A stretch of 64,000 bases of DNA from Methanobacteriaceae archaeon (GCA_030656015.1 JAUSNX010000004.1:186001-250000), one strand, 5' to 3'; shown: positions 52,907 to 61,944, counted from the stretch's first letter. A program made the numbers and translations. Notes: generated by a model from the sequence alone, not told the origin.

Positions 52907-53824
52907 ATGGAAAAAAACACCAAAATAATTTTTGCAATCGTAGGAATATTACTTGCTTTTTTCCTGATTTTTATTTTAGTAAGTGTTTTTATTGGGTCTA
53001 CTAGCTTAGAATCAGGAAATATTGGTTTAGGGGACACCATAGCCGTTATACCTATTTATGGAGAAATATCATATGGCAGTAGCGATAGTTACTATACCAA
53101 TCCCGATGAAATCAAAAGTTTAATTAAAGAAGCTAATGATGATTCATCTATCAGTGCCATAGTATTAGATGTAAATAGTCCAGGTGGAACTCCTGTGGCA
53201 AGTGAAGAGATAATGCAAGCCATTAAAGAGTCTAAAAAACCAGTTGTGAGTTGGATAAGTGATAGTGGAACATCTGGAGCATACCTGGCCTCATCCGGCT
53301 CAGATAAAATCGTGGCCAGCCCATCCTCATGGGTAGGTAGTATTGGAGTAATTTTACAGTTGTCAGACCTTTCTGAAATGTATAAAAAGATGGGTATAAA
53401 CAAGTATTCACTAAAAGCAGGCCAGTACAAAGATATGGGTGCAGATTACAGGAATTTAACAGCTGATGAAAAGAAAATGCTACAAACAATGGTTGATGAA
53501 GAATACAATTATTTTATATCCCTAGTAGCTAATAACCGAAATTTAACAACAGATTATGTTAAAAGCATTGCAGAAGGGAAAATATACACGGGAAGACAGG
53601 CCCTAAATATTAAACTGGTAGATTCACTGGGAGGTAAAGATAAGGCCATTCAAGAAGCAGCCGATTTAGCTGGAATAGGTGATTCTTATAATATAATCAC
53701 TATGTCACCACCAACAACCTTTGAAAAGATTTTAAGTGGAATAACCTCCCAGCTAGGATATTCAATGGGTGAGGGAATAGGAGATTCTAATAGTAGCAGC
53801 AAACCACAAAGCAGTTACTTTTAA
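52907..53824 (+). CDS. sppA: Signal peptide peptidase A (SppA-type protease)
   Basis: Membrane-anchored Ser/Lys protease that degrades cleaved signal peptides. 305 residues: N-terminal helix (about residues 7-30), then the S49 domain on the outer face. Catalytic Ser in SDSGTSGAYLAS (about residue 124), and Lys in SLKAGQYKDMG (about residue 176). Short single-domain archaeal form with a Ser/Asn-rich tail. Start: gtgataaaatg. Monocistronic. Confidence 0.92.
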   Translation: MEKNTKIIFAIVGILLAFFLIFILVSVFIGSTSLESGNIGLGDTIAVIPIYGEISYGSSDSYYTNPDEIKSLIKEANDDSSISAIVLDVNSPGGTPVASEEIMQAIKESKKPVVSWISDSGTSGAYLASSGSDKIVASPSSWVGSIGVILQLSDLSEMYKKMGINKYSLKAGQYKDMGADYRNLTADEKKMLQTMVDEEYNYFISLVANNRNLTTDYVKSIAEGKIYTGRQALNIKLVDSLGGKDKAIQEAADLAGIGDSYNIITMSPPTTFEKILSGITSQLGYSMGEGIGDSNSSSKPQSSYF

Positions 53825-54138
53825 TTTTCTTTTTAATTTTCATTAATTAATTATTAATTATTTTTTTATTCAATATTAATTAAAGGACTAATAAAAACGA
53901 ATTATAAAGATAAGTATTTATTCAAAAAGAGCAAATAAAAACAATTATATAATTTCTATGGGAATTATAAAAACATTGAATAAAAATAAGTACTAAAATT
54001 TCTTTAAAAGAATAATCAAATGATTATAAATGTAAATAATCATTAATTAATTATAGTCATTAATTAAATTCTTGAAATGGAATATGGTACAGATTACATA
54101 GATTAGTATTATTACAATTCTCATACGGAGGTTAAAAC
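53825..54138. other. Intergenic region sppA / thioredoxin-like
   Basis: 314 bp. T-rich stretches right after sppA (53827-53875) are the probable terminator. The rest is AT-rich without an ORF. Confidence 0.5.
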
Positions 54139-54399
54139 ATGGTTGTTAAAATCGAAGTATTCACATCCCCTACATGTCCTTACTGTCCTATGGCAGTGGA
54201 AGTCGTAGAAGAAGCTAAAAAAGATTTAGGAGATTCCATTGAAATCGAAAAAGTCGATATCATGGAAGATCGGGAAAAAGCAGTGAATTATGGGCTAATG
54301 GCAGTTCCTGCTGTTGCCATCAATGGCGTAGTTAAGTTTGTCGGAGCTCCTGGTAAAGAAGAACTAATGGCTGCCCTTAAAGAAGAATTAAAAGAATAA
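54139..54399 (+). CDS. Small thioredoxin/glutaredoxin-like protein
   Basis: 86-residue redox protein of the methanogen type typified by MTH807 of Methanothermobacter. The CPYC active site is at residues 13-16 (TSPTCPYCPM). A cis-Pro is in MAVPAVAIN. It ends with the helix EELMAALKEELKE. Start: ggaggttaaaacatg, a strong signal. It reduces disulfides in the cytosol, using a thioredoxin reductase that is not encoded here. Monocistronic between sppA and cbiD. Confidence 0.93.
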   Translation: MVVKIEVFTSPTCPYCPMAVEVVEEAKKDLGDSIEIEKVDIMEDREKAVNYGLMAVPAVAINGVVKFVGAPGKEELMAALKEELKE

Positions 54400-54526
54400 T
54401 TTTAAATTATTCTTAAAATACTTATTTTTTTATTTTAGAATTTTTATTTTAATGAATAATTAAAAATATAAAATAATTATAATTAATGAAATTTATTAAT
54501 TAAAATACTTTTAGGACTTTTTTAAT

Positions 54527-55594
54527 ATGGCTAAAAAAGATGAAGGAATATTTTTTGGAATAACCACTGGCAGTGCTGCCACTGCAGCTGCATTGGCTGC
54601 TTTGAAAATCATTCTGGAAGATAAAATTCATGACCACATTAAGATTTCTATTCCATCTGGCGAGCTGGAGATTGAAATATATGATACTAAGAAAGTTTCT
54701 GAAAACATTGCCCAGGCATCTGTGGTTAAAAAACCATATCCTGATCCCGATGTAACCATCAATCTTGAAATTATGGTCAAAGTTGAATTAACCTCCCAAC
54801 CAGGAATCACTATTATTGGAGGTGAAGGTGTAGGCACCATCACCAAACCAGGACTCCAAATACCCGTGGGCCAGGCCGCAATTAATCCCGTCCCTCAAGA
54901 AATGATAAGGGAAAATATTCAGAGGTATCTTCCTTCTGGAAAAGGTGCAATAATTACTATCTTTGTTCCTCGAGGAAAAGAAATTGCATCTCGAACCATG
55001 AACCCCCGTTTAGGGATAATTAATGGAATTTCCATATTAGGCACCACTGGAATTGCCCGTCCCATGTCTCTGGAATCATTTAAAAAGGCAAATTCATGCC
55101 AGATAGATATTGCATTGGGCCAGGGGTATGAAGAATTAATATTTGTACCTGGGAATATTGGGGAAAAACTGGCCCTCCAGTCCATGGATGTTGAAAAGGA
55201 CCAGATAATTCACATGAGCAATTATGTGGGTTACATGTTAGAACAGGCTGTGGAAAAAAAGGTTAAAAAAATCATTTTATTTGGTCATGCTGGAAAGTTG
55301 GTGAAAATAGCTGGTGGAATATTTAATACTAAACACAGTGTGGCTGATGGCCGCCGAGAAATAATAACTGCTCATGCGGCCCTTGTTGGAGTTTATCAAG
55401 ATACTTTAAAGGAAATCTTCAATTCCAAAACCACGGAAGATATGATTGATATATTAATCCAATCCCATAAAGAAAAAGAAGTATTTAATAGTATTGCACG
55501 GGCCATAAAAGAAAATATTAAAGATCGTTATCATTTAGAATTGGAAGTAATTATTGTTAGGATGAATGGAACTGTTTTAAACTCAAATAAATAA
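54527..55594 (+). CDS. cbiD: Cobalt-precorrin-5B C1-methyltransferase
   Basis: SAM-dependent C1 methylation in anaerobic corrin synthesis. 355 residues. FFGITTGSAATAAALAAL at the start, GGEGVGTITKPGLQIPVGQAAINPVP (shared in the family, shown here in part by GEGVGTITKPGL), FVPRGKEIASRTMNPRLGI, and GHAGKLVKIAGGIFNTKHS in the C-terminal half. It is not next to cbiP; corrin genes are scattered in this genome, as is usual for Methanobacteriales. A glycosyltransferase gene follows. Confidence 0.94.
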   Translation: MAKKDEGIFFGITTGSAATAAALAALKIILEDKIHDHIKISIPSGELEIEIYDTKKVSENIAQASVVKKPYPDPDVTINLEIMVKVELTSQPGITIIGGEGVGTITKPGLQIPVGQAAINPVPQEMIRENIQRYLPSGKGAIITIFVPRGKEIASRTMNPRLGIINGISILGTTGIARPMSLESFKKANSCQIDIALGQGYEELIFVPGNIGEKLALQSMDVEKDQIIHMSNYVGYMLEQAVEKKVKKIILFGHAGKLVKIAGGIFNTKHSVADGRREIITAHAALVGVYQDTLKEIFNSKTTEDMIDILIQSHKEKEVFNSIARAIKENIKDRYHLELEVIIVRMNGTVLNSNK

Positions 55595-55686
55595 AAGGTA
55601 AGCATTTTCTTAATAAATATATTTTATAATATTCTTTACAAAAAATAATCATATATTGTTATTTAACTATTGTTTAAGGTGAAAAA

Positions 55687-56757
55687 ATGAAAATAGCTAT
55701 GGTAGGCCATTTCCCTCCACATATAGGTGGAATTTCTTCTTATGTTTACTTATTATCAAAAAAACTGATAGAAAACGGAGATGAAGTGTTTGTAATCACT
55801 TATCCCCATGAAAATGTTCAATCCCTGGAAGGAATTCATGTGGAATCTGCCACGGCACCTAATATTAAGGGGCTGCGAGGAATGATTTTTTCCTTAACCG
55901 GGACCATTAAATTAATTCAAATGGTTAGAGAAAATGATATAAACCTTATTCACGCCCATTATTTATCCCCTCCCGGCCTAATTGGGTTAATGACCAGCAT
56001 GATAACAGGAGTACCTTTTTGTGTGACTCTTCATGGCTCCGATGTATTTTTACTATCATCAAATCGAATTTTAAGGCCAATTTTCAAATTGATACTTAAT
56101 CATGCCCTAGGCGTTTTCGTAGTGAGTGAAGCAGTTAAGGATAAAGTTCTGGAGTTAGAAATACCTAATTTGGAGCGAAAAATAAAAATAACCTGGAACG
56201 GTGTGGATACCCATCGATTCAATCCCCAGAATAAAGGTAAACTCAGAAAAGAACTGGGAATTGAAGATGATGAACAAATTATTCTCTTTGTAGGAAATTT
56301 AGTTGCTCAAAAAGGAGTTAAACATCTTTTAAGGGCCAAAAAACTCATGGAAGAACCTTCAAAGCTGGTTATTGTTGGTGGTGGGCCTCTCTTGCAGGAA
56401 TTTAAAGGAATGGCTGAATATGAAGGCTTAAAAAGTATCATATTTACCGGGCCTCGAAGCGATGTGGAAGAACTGATTCCTGATGCAGATGTAATAGTCA
56501 TGCCTTCAATAAATGAAAGCTTTGGAATAGCTCTTTTAGAAGGAATGGCTAGTGGAAAACCAGTAGTAGCCACCAATGTAGGTGGAATTCCAGAATTAGT
56601 AAATGAAGATGTGGGAATACTGGTAGAACCAAAAGATCCTGTGGCCCTGGCCGAAGCTCTTGATAAATTGCTTAAAGATCCTCATATGCGGGAAAAAATG
56701 GGAAAAATGGCCCAAAAAAGAGCAATGAAGTTTGCAGAACTAGAAATACCCTACTAA
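55687..56757 (+). CDS. GT4-family glycosyltransferase
   Basis: A 356-residue GT-B fold glycosyltransferase. N-terminal acceptor domain with MVGHFPPHIGGISSYVYLL, HAHYLSPPGLIGL and TLHGSDVFLLSS. C-terminal nucleotide-sugar domain has FVGNLVAQKGVKHLLRA and the ExF..E signature NESFGIALLEGMASGKPVV (Glu pair, about residues 277-285). Start: aaggtgaaaaaatg. The C-terminus (KFAELEIPY) is a bit short, but the catalytic core is complete. Sugar and acceptor unknown; glycolipid or surface glycan synthesis is likely. Confidence 0.9.
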   Translation: MKIAMVGHFPPHIGGISSYVYLLSKKLIENGDEVFVITYPHENVQSLEGIHVESATAPNIKGLRGMIFSLTGTIKLIQMVRENDINLIHAHYLSPPGLIGLMTSMITGVPFCVTLHGSDVFLLSSNRILRPIFKLILNHALGVFVVSEAVKDKVLELEIPNLERKIKITWNGVDTHRFNPQNKGKLRKELGIEDDEQIILFVGNLVAQKGVKHLLRAKKLMEEPSKLVIVGGGPLLQEFKGMAEYEGLKSIIFTGPRSDVEELIPDADVIVMPSINESFGIALLEGMASGKPVVATNVGGIPELVNEDVGILVEPKDPVALAEALDKLLKDPHMREKMGKMAQKRAMKFAELEIPY

Positions 56758-56840
56758 AATATTATTTGAATTTTTTCATAAAACGAATTTTAAATATTAA
56801 TTAATATTATTATAAAAAATAAATTAAAAAAGGGAAAATT

Positions 56841-57311
56841 ATGCCAAAAAAAGACTTTACTCACCTAACCTCTAAGGGCGTGCACATGGTAGAAGTGGGA
56901 GAAAAACCTTCCATGAAAAGAAGTGCAACTGCCAGTGGCCGAATATTCTTAAATCAGCAGACCATTGATTTAATTCAAAATCAAGAAATAAAAAAAGGTA
57001 ATGTGCTTACCACCGCCCAAATCGCGGCCATAAATGCTGTTAAAAACACTTCTAATATGATTCCTCTGTGTCACCCTTTGAGTATCACTGGAATTGAAGT
57101 GGATTTTGAAGTGGAAAAAGAAAGCATTTGGACATCAGTAAGTGTAAAATGTGCTGGAAAAACAGGTGTAGAGATGGAAGCACTGACTGGGGCCAGTGTT
57201 GCTCTTTTAACTATATGGGACATGGTCAAAAGTGTGGAAAAGGATGATAATGGACAATACCCCACCACTAGAATAGAAGAGATAAAAGTAACTGAAAAAA
57301 TAAAAGAATAA
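56841..57311 (+). CDS. moaC: Cyclic pyranopterin monophosphate synthase
   Basis: Second step in molybdopterin (Mo/W cofactor) synthesis, needed for formylmethanofuran dehydrogenase and formate dehydrogenases. 156 residues. MIPLCHPLSITGIEVDF (active-site region), GKTGVEMEALTGASVALLTIWDMVK with the catalytic Asp/Lys. Start: gggaaaattatg. It lies alone between a glycosyltransferase and hel308; moaA and other genes are not in the window. Confidence 0.95.
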   Translation: MPKKDFTHLTSKGVHMVEVGEKPSMKRSATASGRIFLNQQTIDLIQNQEIKKGNVLTTAQIAAINAVKNTSNMIPLCHPLSITGIEVDFEVEKESIWTSVSVKCAGKTGVEMEALTGASVALLTIWDMVKSVEKDDNGQYPTTRIEEIKVTEKIKE

Positions 57312-57535
57312 TATGTTTTTACTTTTTTCGTTCTTTTTAAGTTCTTATTTTAATATTAAACTAAAAATATTAAAAAAATTTTATTTTTCAAATTTTAATT
57401 AAATTTAATTAAAAGTTAATCTAACTTAAGAATAAAACAATATAATCTTTATTAACTTTTAAAAAAATTATAAAAAAATTATAATATTACTAAAGCTTAA
57501 TTAATTAAAATAATACTAATCACGCGCTGATAACC

Positions 57536-59608
57536 ATGGAAACATTAGACCATTCTTTAAGAGAAATTTTACAGGGTTGCTATCCCCACATAGAACAACT
57601 GAACCCTGCCCAAAAAGCTGTTCTTGAATCAGGATATCTAGAAGATAACCAGAACTTTATTGTGGCCATTCCCACCGCCAGTGGGAAAACCCTGCTGGGA
57701 ATGATGGCTGCCTTAAAAACCCTTATGGATGGTGGAAAAGTAGTTTATGCCGTTCCTTTAATTTCCATCCAAAATGAGAAGATAAAAGAGTTTAAAGCCT
57801 TTGAAGAGTATGGAATTAAGGTAGGAAGACATCCCAACTCATCTGATCTTTCAGTAATGGTTTTTGAATCGTTTGATGCCATTACCCGGTTTTCCTGGAA
57901 CACCCTCAGAGAAGTGGACCTTTTAATTGTGGATGAATTTCACATGATTGGTGAATACTCCCGTGGACCTACCATAGAATGTGCCATAACCAGATCAAAT
58001 CTTATAAACCCTGGAATGCGAATAATTGCTTTATCTGCCACATTACAGAACATGGAAGAGATTTGCGGCTGGTTGGATGCAAAAGTGGTGGAGCATGACT
58101 ACCGCCCAGTACCATTGCACAAAGAAATCCTCAACACCGAGATGTTCAATACTAAAAATAAAAACGATGTCATAGTTAAAATCCTGGAAAAATCTATTGA
58201 AGATGATGCTCAAGCCCTGGCCTTTGTTTCTACCCGCCTATTTACTGAATCACTGGCTAAATTCGTTTCTGGTAAAATAAAGCGTAAAGTTCCTCGAGAG
58301 AAGAAAAAAGCATTCCGAGAAGTTGCAGACAAGATTCTAGAAGTTCCTAAAAAGAAAGGAACCCGACCAACCTCTATCTGCCTTAAATTAGCCGAGAGTG
58401 CAGAAAACGGAGTGGCTTTTCACCACGCCGGCCTTTTCAATGAACAAAAAGAAATCATTGAAGACGAATTCCGTTTAGGGAATTTATTAATGATTACTGC
58501 CACTCCTAGTTTGATGTACGGAGTTAATTTACCATCCCGAAGTGTGGTTATTAGAGATTACACCCGATGGACCTCTCAAGGGCCTCAAAACATTCCAGTT
58601 TTCGATTATGAGCAGATGTCAGGCCGTGCTGGTCGGCCCCAGTACGACGATGTGGGTTACTCCTACTTGATTGCCAAGACCCTGGATGAAGCTCAAAACC
58701 TGCAAGAGTTCTATGTTAATGGAGAAGTAGAAGCAACTAATTCAAAGCTCATAGAAAATAAAGACGCTGTTTATAGGCAGATTATTGCCCAGGTAGCTTC
58801 AACTCTGGCCAAAAATCCTGTAGAAATTCAAGAATTCTTTACTAAAACATTTTATGGCTACCAGATGCAGCACAACCCATATATGAGTGCTTTTGCTGCG
58901 GATAGTCTGGAATTTGAAATTAATGAATCCGTAAATTTTTTAATGCAAAACGGAATATTACAGGCCACACCCGAAGGACTAAAGGCTACTGCGTATGGTT
59001 TGCTCATAGCTAAATCCAATTACACCGTGGAAACCGCAGTGAAATTGAAAGAGTATGCCACCCAAATGGAAGAACTGGATCTTAATCAGTTAATTTACCA
59101 GATGTGTAGAACTCCAGACATGCCATTAATATCCTTTAAAGGCCGTAAAAGCAAAGATCCTGTTCGGGAGAAGCTATCCAGTAAGGGAATCTTTGCGGTG
59201 GATATGCGTAACCAGGAGGCCACTACCGCATCTCTTATGGAGTGGATTGATGAGCGTAATGAATATGAGATTGAAAACGCATTCCATGTTTATGCTGCCA
59301 CCACCAGAAGGGCAGCCTATGAGGCCTCACTACTAGTGAAGTTCTTTAAGAACATATGCGAAGTTTCTGGAATTTATGCCCATTCTAGAGATTTAGAAAT
59401 ACTATCTGCACGTTTGTATTATGGAGTGAAGGACGAACTTATTCCTCTGGTACTGGGAGTTAAGAGATTAGGAAGAAAACGGGCCCGTGCTTTGGTTAAA
59501 ACCTTTGGAGAAGATTTAAGACCATTTACCGAAAAGGAACTTCAAAAAGTTGATGGTATCGGGCCTAAATTATCAGAGGCTGTTGTAAGATTTGCTCGTG
59601 GAGAATAA
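57536..59608 (+). CDS. Hel308-type DNA helicase
   Basis: Ski2-like superfamily 2 3'-5' DNA helicase acting on stalled replication forks. 690 residues. Motif I IPTASGKTLLGM (about residues 47-58), motif II VDEFHMIGE, motif III LSATLQN, motif V/VI YEQMSGRAGRPQYD. Winged helix, ratchet domain and a C-terminal helix-hairpin-helix LGRKRARALVKTFGEDLRPF...VDGIGPKLSEAV follow in order. N-terminal Q-motif NPAQKAV. Full-length. The DEFH in place of DEVH/DEIH is a mild variation. Confidence 0.93.
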   Translation: METLDHSLREILQGCYPHIEQLNPAQKAVLESGYLEDNQNFIVAIPTASGKTLLGMMAALKTLMDGGKVVYAVPLISIQNEKIKEFKAFEEYGIKVGRHPNSSDLSVMVFESFDAITRFSWNTLREVDLLIVDEFHMIGEYSRGPTIECAITRSNLINPGMRIIALSATLQNMEEICGWLDAKVVEHDYRPVPLHKEILNTEMFNTKNKNDVIVKILEKSIEDDAQALAFVSTRLFTESLAKFVSGKIKRKVPREKKKAFREVADKILEVPKKKGTRPTSICLKLAESAENGVAFHHAGLFNEQKEIIEDEFRLGNLLMITATPSLMYGVNLPSRSVVIRDYTRWTSQGPQNIPVFDYEQMSGRAGRPQYDDVGYSYLIAKTLDEAQNLQEFYVNGEVEATNSKLIENKDAVYRQIIAQVASTLAKNPVEIQEFFTKTFYGYQMQHNPYMSAFAADSLEFEINESVNFLMQNGILQATPEGLKATAYGLLIAKSNYTVETAVKLKEYATQMEELDLNQLIYQMCRTPDMPLISFKGRKSKDPVREKLSSKGIFAVDMRNQEATTASLMEWIDERNEYEIENAFHVYAATTRRAAYEASLLVKFFKNICEVSGIYAHSRDLEILSARLYYGVKDELIPLVLGVKRLGRKRARALVKTFGEDLRPFTEKELQKVDGIGPKLSEAVVRFARGE

Positions 59609-59693
59609 TTCATTAAATTCTATTAAAAAGAATTCTAATAGAATTCTAATTATTTTATTCTAAAAATAAAAAAGTAAAATAAAAAGTGATTTT

Positions 59694-60218
59694 ATGCTGG
59701 ATTTAAACTGGGAAAAGGAATTATCTAAACAGGAATTATTAGAAATCCTGCAAAAAGAGGCCCGTCCCATAGGTATCTCTGACATAATCTCAGCTAGTAA
59801 TTTTATTCATGAAGATGCCATCTATATACAGGCAGATTATAGAAAAAAGTTTGTAAAAGCTTATGTGAATGGTTTTATCATAAGAATAACTGATTTGAAA
59901 AATGATAATGCCCAATATTCCGGAAAATTAGACTTTGAAGATTTGAAATCCGCTCTTGATTTATTAAAAGTACAAAAAGCAAATAATGATGTAAATGAGG
60001 ATTTCAATCATTCATTTTTTAAGATTTACATGATAATATCAGTTTACACCACTTTTGTCCTGGATGAACCCATTCATCCCCCGGGAACACCATTTCCTGG
60101 AGGTTTTGAGGTTAAATTAGAAGGTGAGACCTATTTTTGCCCGGTAAAAGAAAGTCAAAAGGACAATCCCGGTGCAGTATGTGGTTTTTGTATTGCAGAA
60201 CAGGATGAAAGTGTTTAA
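59694..60218 (+). CDS. UPF0305 (DUF2115) family protein, copy 1
   Basis: A 174-residue cytosolic protein of a family of unknown function found in methanogens. N-terminal KQELLEILQKEARPIGISDI, C-terminal EPIHPPGTPFPGGFEV and YFCPVKESQKDNPGAVCGFC, where three Cys (C-x(n)-C-x2-C) could bind a metal. It ends AEQDESV. Start: aaagtgattttatg. A second, diverged copy follows 90 bp downstream, so this is a tandem duplication. Confidence 0.82.
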   Translation: MLDLNWEKELSKQELLEILQKEARPIGISDIISASNFIHEDAIYIQADYRKKFVKAYVNGFIIRITDLKNDNAQYSGKLDFEDLKSALDLLKVQKANNDVNEDFNHSFFKIYMIISVYTTFVLDEPIHPPGTPFPGGFEVKLEGETYFCPVKESQKDNPGAVCGFCIAEQDESV

Positions 60219-60307
60219 AAAAGGTTATTTAAATTCAATTAATTAGAAAAAATCTTAAAAAGTAATAAGCACTTTTAATCAAAAAAATCAGTAATTACGT
60301 GAATTAT

Positions 60308-60838
60308 ATGTTAAAAAATATTGATAATATTGATTTTACAATTCCCCTCAGCAAAATGGATCTTCAAGAGATTCTAAAAAAAGAGTCCCGTAATATCCAT
60401 ATTAAAGAAATTATGGATGCAAGTGGGTATCTGAAGGAAGATGCTAAGTTCATGCCATTACCCGAGCAAAAAGAATATATTGAAAGATTTACTCGGGCCT
60501 TTTTCATTAGAATAAAAGATATTAAAGAAGATAAGACCCATTACGAGGGTTTAGTAAATAATAAAAAGTTAAAGGATTTTTTGCAGGTCTTGGAAATGCA
60601 AAAAAATGAGGCCCGAAGTCATCACGAGCTTTGTTTTCAGAAGATTGCTCGTATTGTGGCCACCTACACTGCTTTTGTCAGAGAAGAGTCAATTCACCCG
60701 GTGGGAACTAAGTTTCCGGGTGGTTTTGTTTTAAGATATGAAAATGGTGTTTATTATTGTCCGGTTAAGGAAAAACAAATCAATACTCCTAGTGCACTGT
60801 GTCGCTTCTGTGTTAGTGTGCAGGATGATAGTGTTTAG
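60308..60838 (+). CDS. UPF0305 (DUF2115) family protein, copy 2
   Basis: About 176 residues, homologous along its length to the gene just upstream. Shared blocks: MDLQEILKKESRNIHIKEI, ARIVATYTAFVREESIHPVG, KFPGGF, and YYCPVKEKQINTPSALCRFC followed by VSVQDDSV. The same Cys motif is kept. The ATG at 60308 follows GTGA; a GTG at 60299 is also possible. Together the copies suggest either dosage or specialised partners. The gene ends exactly where the opposite-strand gene ends. Confidence 0.8.
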   Translation: MLKNIDNIDFTIPLSKMDLQEILKKESRNIHIKEIMDASGYLKEDAKFMPLPEQKEYIERFTRAFFIRIKDIKEDKTHYEGLVNNKKLKDFLQVLEMQKNEARSHHELCFQKIARIVATYTAFVREESIHPVGTKFPGGFVLRYENGVYYCPVKEKQINTPSALCRFCVSVQDDSV

Positions 60839-61114
60839 TCAAAAATCATTATTAAATACTCTTTTTATTTCGGGAATATTTTTTATTTCATTTAAAAATC
60901 TTGGATTAATCGAAACATCCAGTCCATGACCTGTTTTCTTTGGATTTAACCATCTTATTCTAATTAAATATTTAAGAGCTTTTTTAGCATCTTTTAATTC
61001 ATGAGAAGGAATTCCTTTCACTGCATTGTCTAGAGGAGTGTGTCTTTTACCTACATAAGCATGTCTTAACAAATTTATGAGAATAATGTATTCTAGAGGA
61101 ACCTCAGAATTCAT
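60839..61114 (-). CDS. Small hypothetical winged-helix-like protein
   Basis: A 91-residue cytosolic protein with a helix-turn-strand pattern (EYIILINLLRHAYVGKRHTPLDNA, KKALKYLIRIRWLNPKK, HGLDVSINPRFLNEI) that resembles a short winged helix, with no recognised family. Basic overall. A TATA-like stretch close to the ATG suggests a very short leader. It abuts the second UPF0305 gene tail-to-tail without spacer. It starts the accessory region. Confidence 0.55.
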   Translation of the reverse strand: MNSEVPLEYIILINLLRHAYVGKRHTPLDNAVKGIPSHELKDAKKALKYLIRIRWLNPKKTGHGLDVSINPRFLNEIKNIPEIKRVFNNDF

Positions 61115-61208
61115 GATACCAATTAGTTTTTAATAAATATAAATATTATGTTTTTTTAAAATAGTAATAATAAAAAATGATATTTAAGTAAATGATAAAG
61201 TACAAAAA

Positions 61209-61218
61209 ATTTATATTA
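61209..61218 (+). promoter_or_regulatory. TATA box of the winged-helix regulator gene
   Basis: atttatatta, preceded by A-rich BRE-like sequence, about 40 bp before the ATG at 61256; predicted transcription start is near 61236-61240. Confidence 0.5.
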
Positions 61219-61219
61219 T

Positions 61220-61244
61220 TGATTGTCCAAAATATGAACAATCA
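61220..61244 (+). promoter_or_regulatory. Inverted repeat, possible autoregulatory operator
   Basis: TGATTGT at 61220-61226 and ACAATCA at 61238-61244, spacer 11 bp. It lies between the TATA box and the Shine-Dalgarno GAGGT, where a dimer of the encoded regulator would block initiation. Confidence 0.45.
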
Positions 61245-61255
61245 GAGGTTTAAAA

Positions 61256-61714
61256 ATGTTAACAGAAATTTTTGGTAGTTACCCTCAAGTAAAGGTGATA
61301 GATCTTCTTATATCCCACCCTTACAATGAATATACAAAAAAAGATATGGCCGAATATGCCGGAATTGCAAGAGGAACTCTTTACGAATTTTTTAACAAAT
61401 TAGAAGATTACCATCTCATAAAAGAAACTAAAAAAGAAGGAAATGGGCAGTTTTACAAAGCAGATATGAATTCCCCCGCCATGAAGGCCATAAGTGCATT
61501 TCAAAATATATTATCTAATATAGAAATTGAAAAACAAATTAATATTTACAAGATAGATGATTCTAAAGAAACTAGCAAAGATCAAGAAATCATGGACATT
61601 GTTGATCACGTATTCGATAAAATAGAATTAAAAGAATCATCTAATAATAAAAATAATAATAAAAAAGAGATTTCAGAAAAAAAGTCTTTAAAAGCAAATT
61701 CATTAGTTTCGTGA
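61256..61714 (+). CDS. Winged-helix transcriptional regulator
   Basis: A 152-residue DNA-binding protein. N-terminal winged helix: LTEIFGSYPQVKVIDLLISH, YTKKDMAEYAGIARGTLYEF (recognition helix region), KLEDYHLIKETKKEGNGQFY (wing). A short helical dimerisation segment follows. The last 40 residues are Lys/Asn/Ser/Glu-rich and probably disordered. Start: cagaggtttaaaaatg. It is preceded by the inverted repeat 61220-61244. The target is unknown; self-regulation is likely. Confidence 0.78.
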   Translation: MLTEIFGSYPQVKVIDLLISHPYNEYTKKDMAEYAGIARGTLYEFFNKLEDYHLIKETKKEGNGQFYKADMNSPAMKAISAFQNILSNIEIEKQINIYKIDDSKETSKDQEIMDIVDHVFDKIELKESSNNKNNNKKEISEKKSLKANSLVS

Positions 61715-61831
61715 TTATTTTTTAATAACCCCTATCCAACATTCACCTACCACCACATATATTCCTGCAGCTAGTGATAAATCTGGCCGGAATAATTGAA
61801 TAATGGCTTTTATTTTAGTAATGGCTGGCAT
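61715..61831 (-). pseudogene. Truncated UbiA-like prenyltransferase fragment
   Basis: A 38-codon ORF on the minus strand, MPAITKIKAIIQLFRPDLSLAAG followed by IYVVVGECWIGVIKK and stop. The LFRPDLSLAAG...VVVGE pattern resembles the first helix region of UbiA-family prenyltransferases, after which the sequence ends. It has no obvious Shine-Dalgarno. Most likely the 5' remnant of a decayed or deleted gene; a small membrane protein cannot be ruled out. Confidence 0.35.
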
Positions 61832-61872
61832 TAAAATCTTAATTTAGGTTTTAAAATAGAATAAGTATAATT

Positions 61873-61944
61873 CAGTACCCGAGGGCCTTCGGAACGTGAG
61901 CTCGTGTGCAGCCAAATAGGGTGCAGGCCCCCAGGAATTACCTG
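61873..61944 (+). ncRNA. GC-rich foldable element, candidate structured RNA
   Basis: A 72-bp island far richer in GC than its surroundings. Paired segments: CAGUA/UACCUG ends (with one bulged C), GGGCC (61883-61887) with GGCCC (61926-61930), and inside these two hairpins, ACG/CGU (61894-61896, 61903-61905) and UGCA/UGCA (61907-61910, 61922-61925) with CC/GG extension and AAAUA loop. This is a three-way-junction-like fold. It has no tRNA T loop, nor a match to RNase P, SRP or known riboswitch cores I can recall. Strand is uncertain, and it is a hypothesis. Confidence 0.4.

Noticed and set aside
61873-61944. Degenerate tRNA gene or attachment site in the GC-rich island
   Set aside because: No GTTCAAAT T loop, D arm or anticodon stem can be formed, and no duplicated tRNA end was found.
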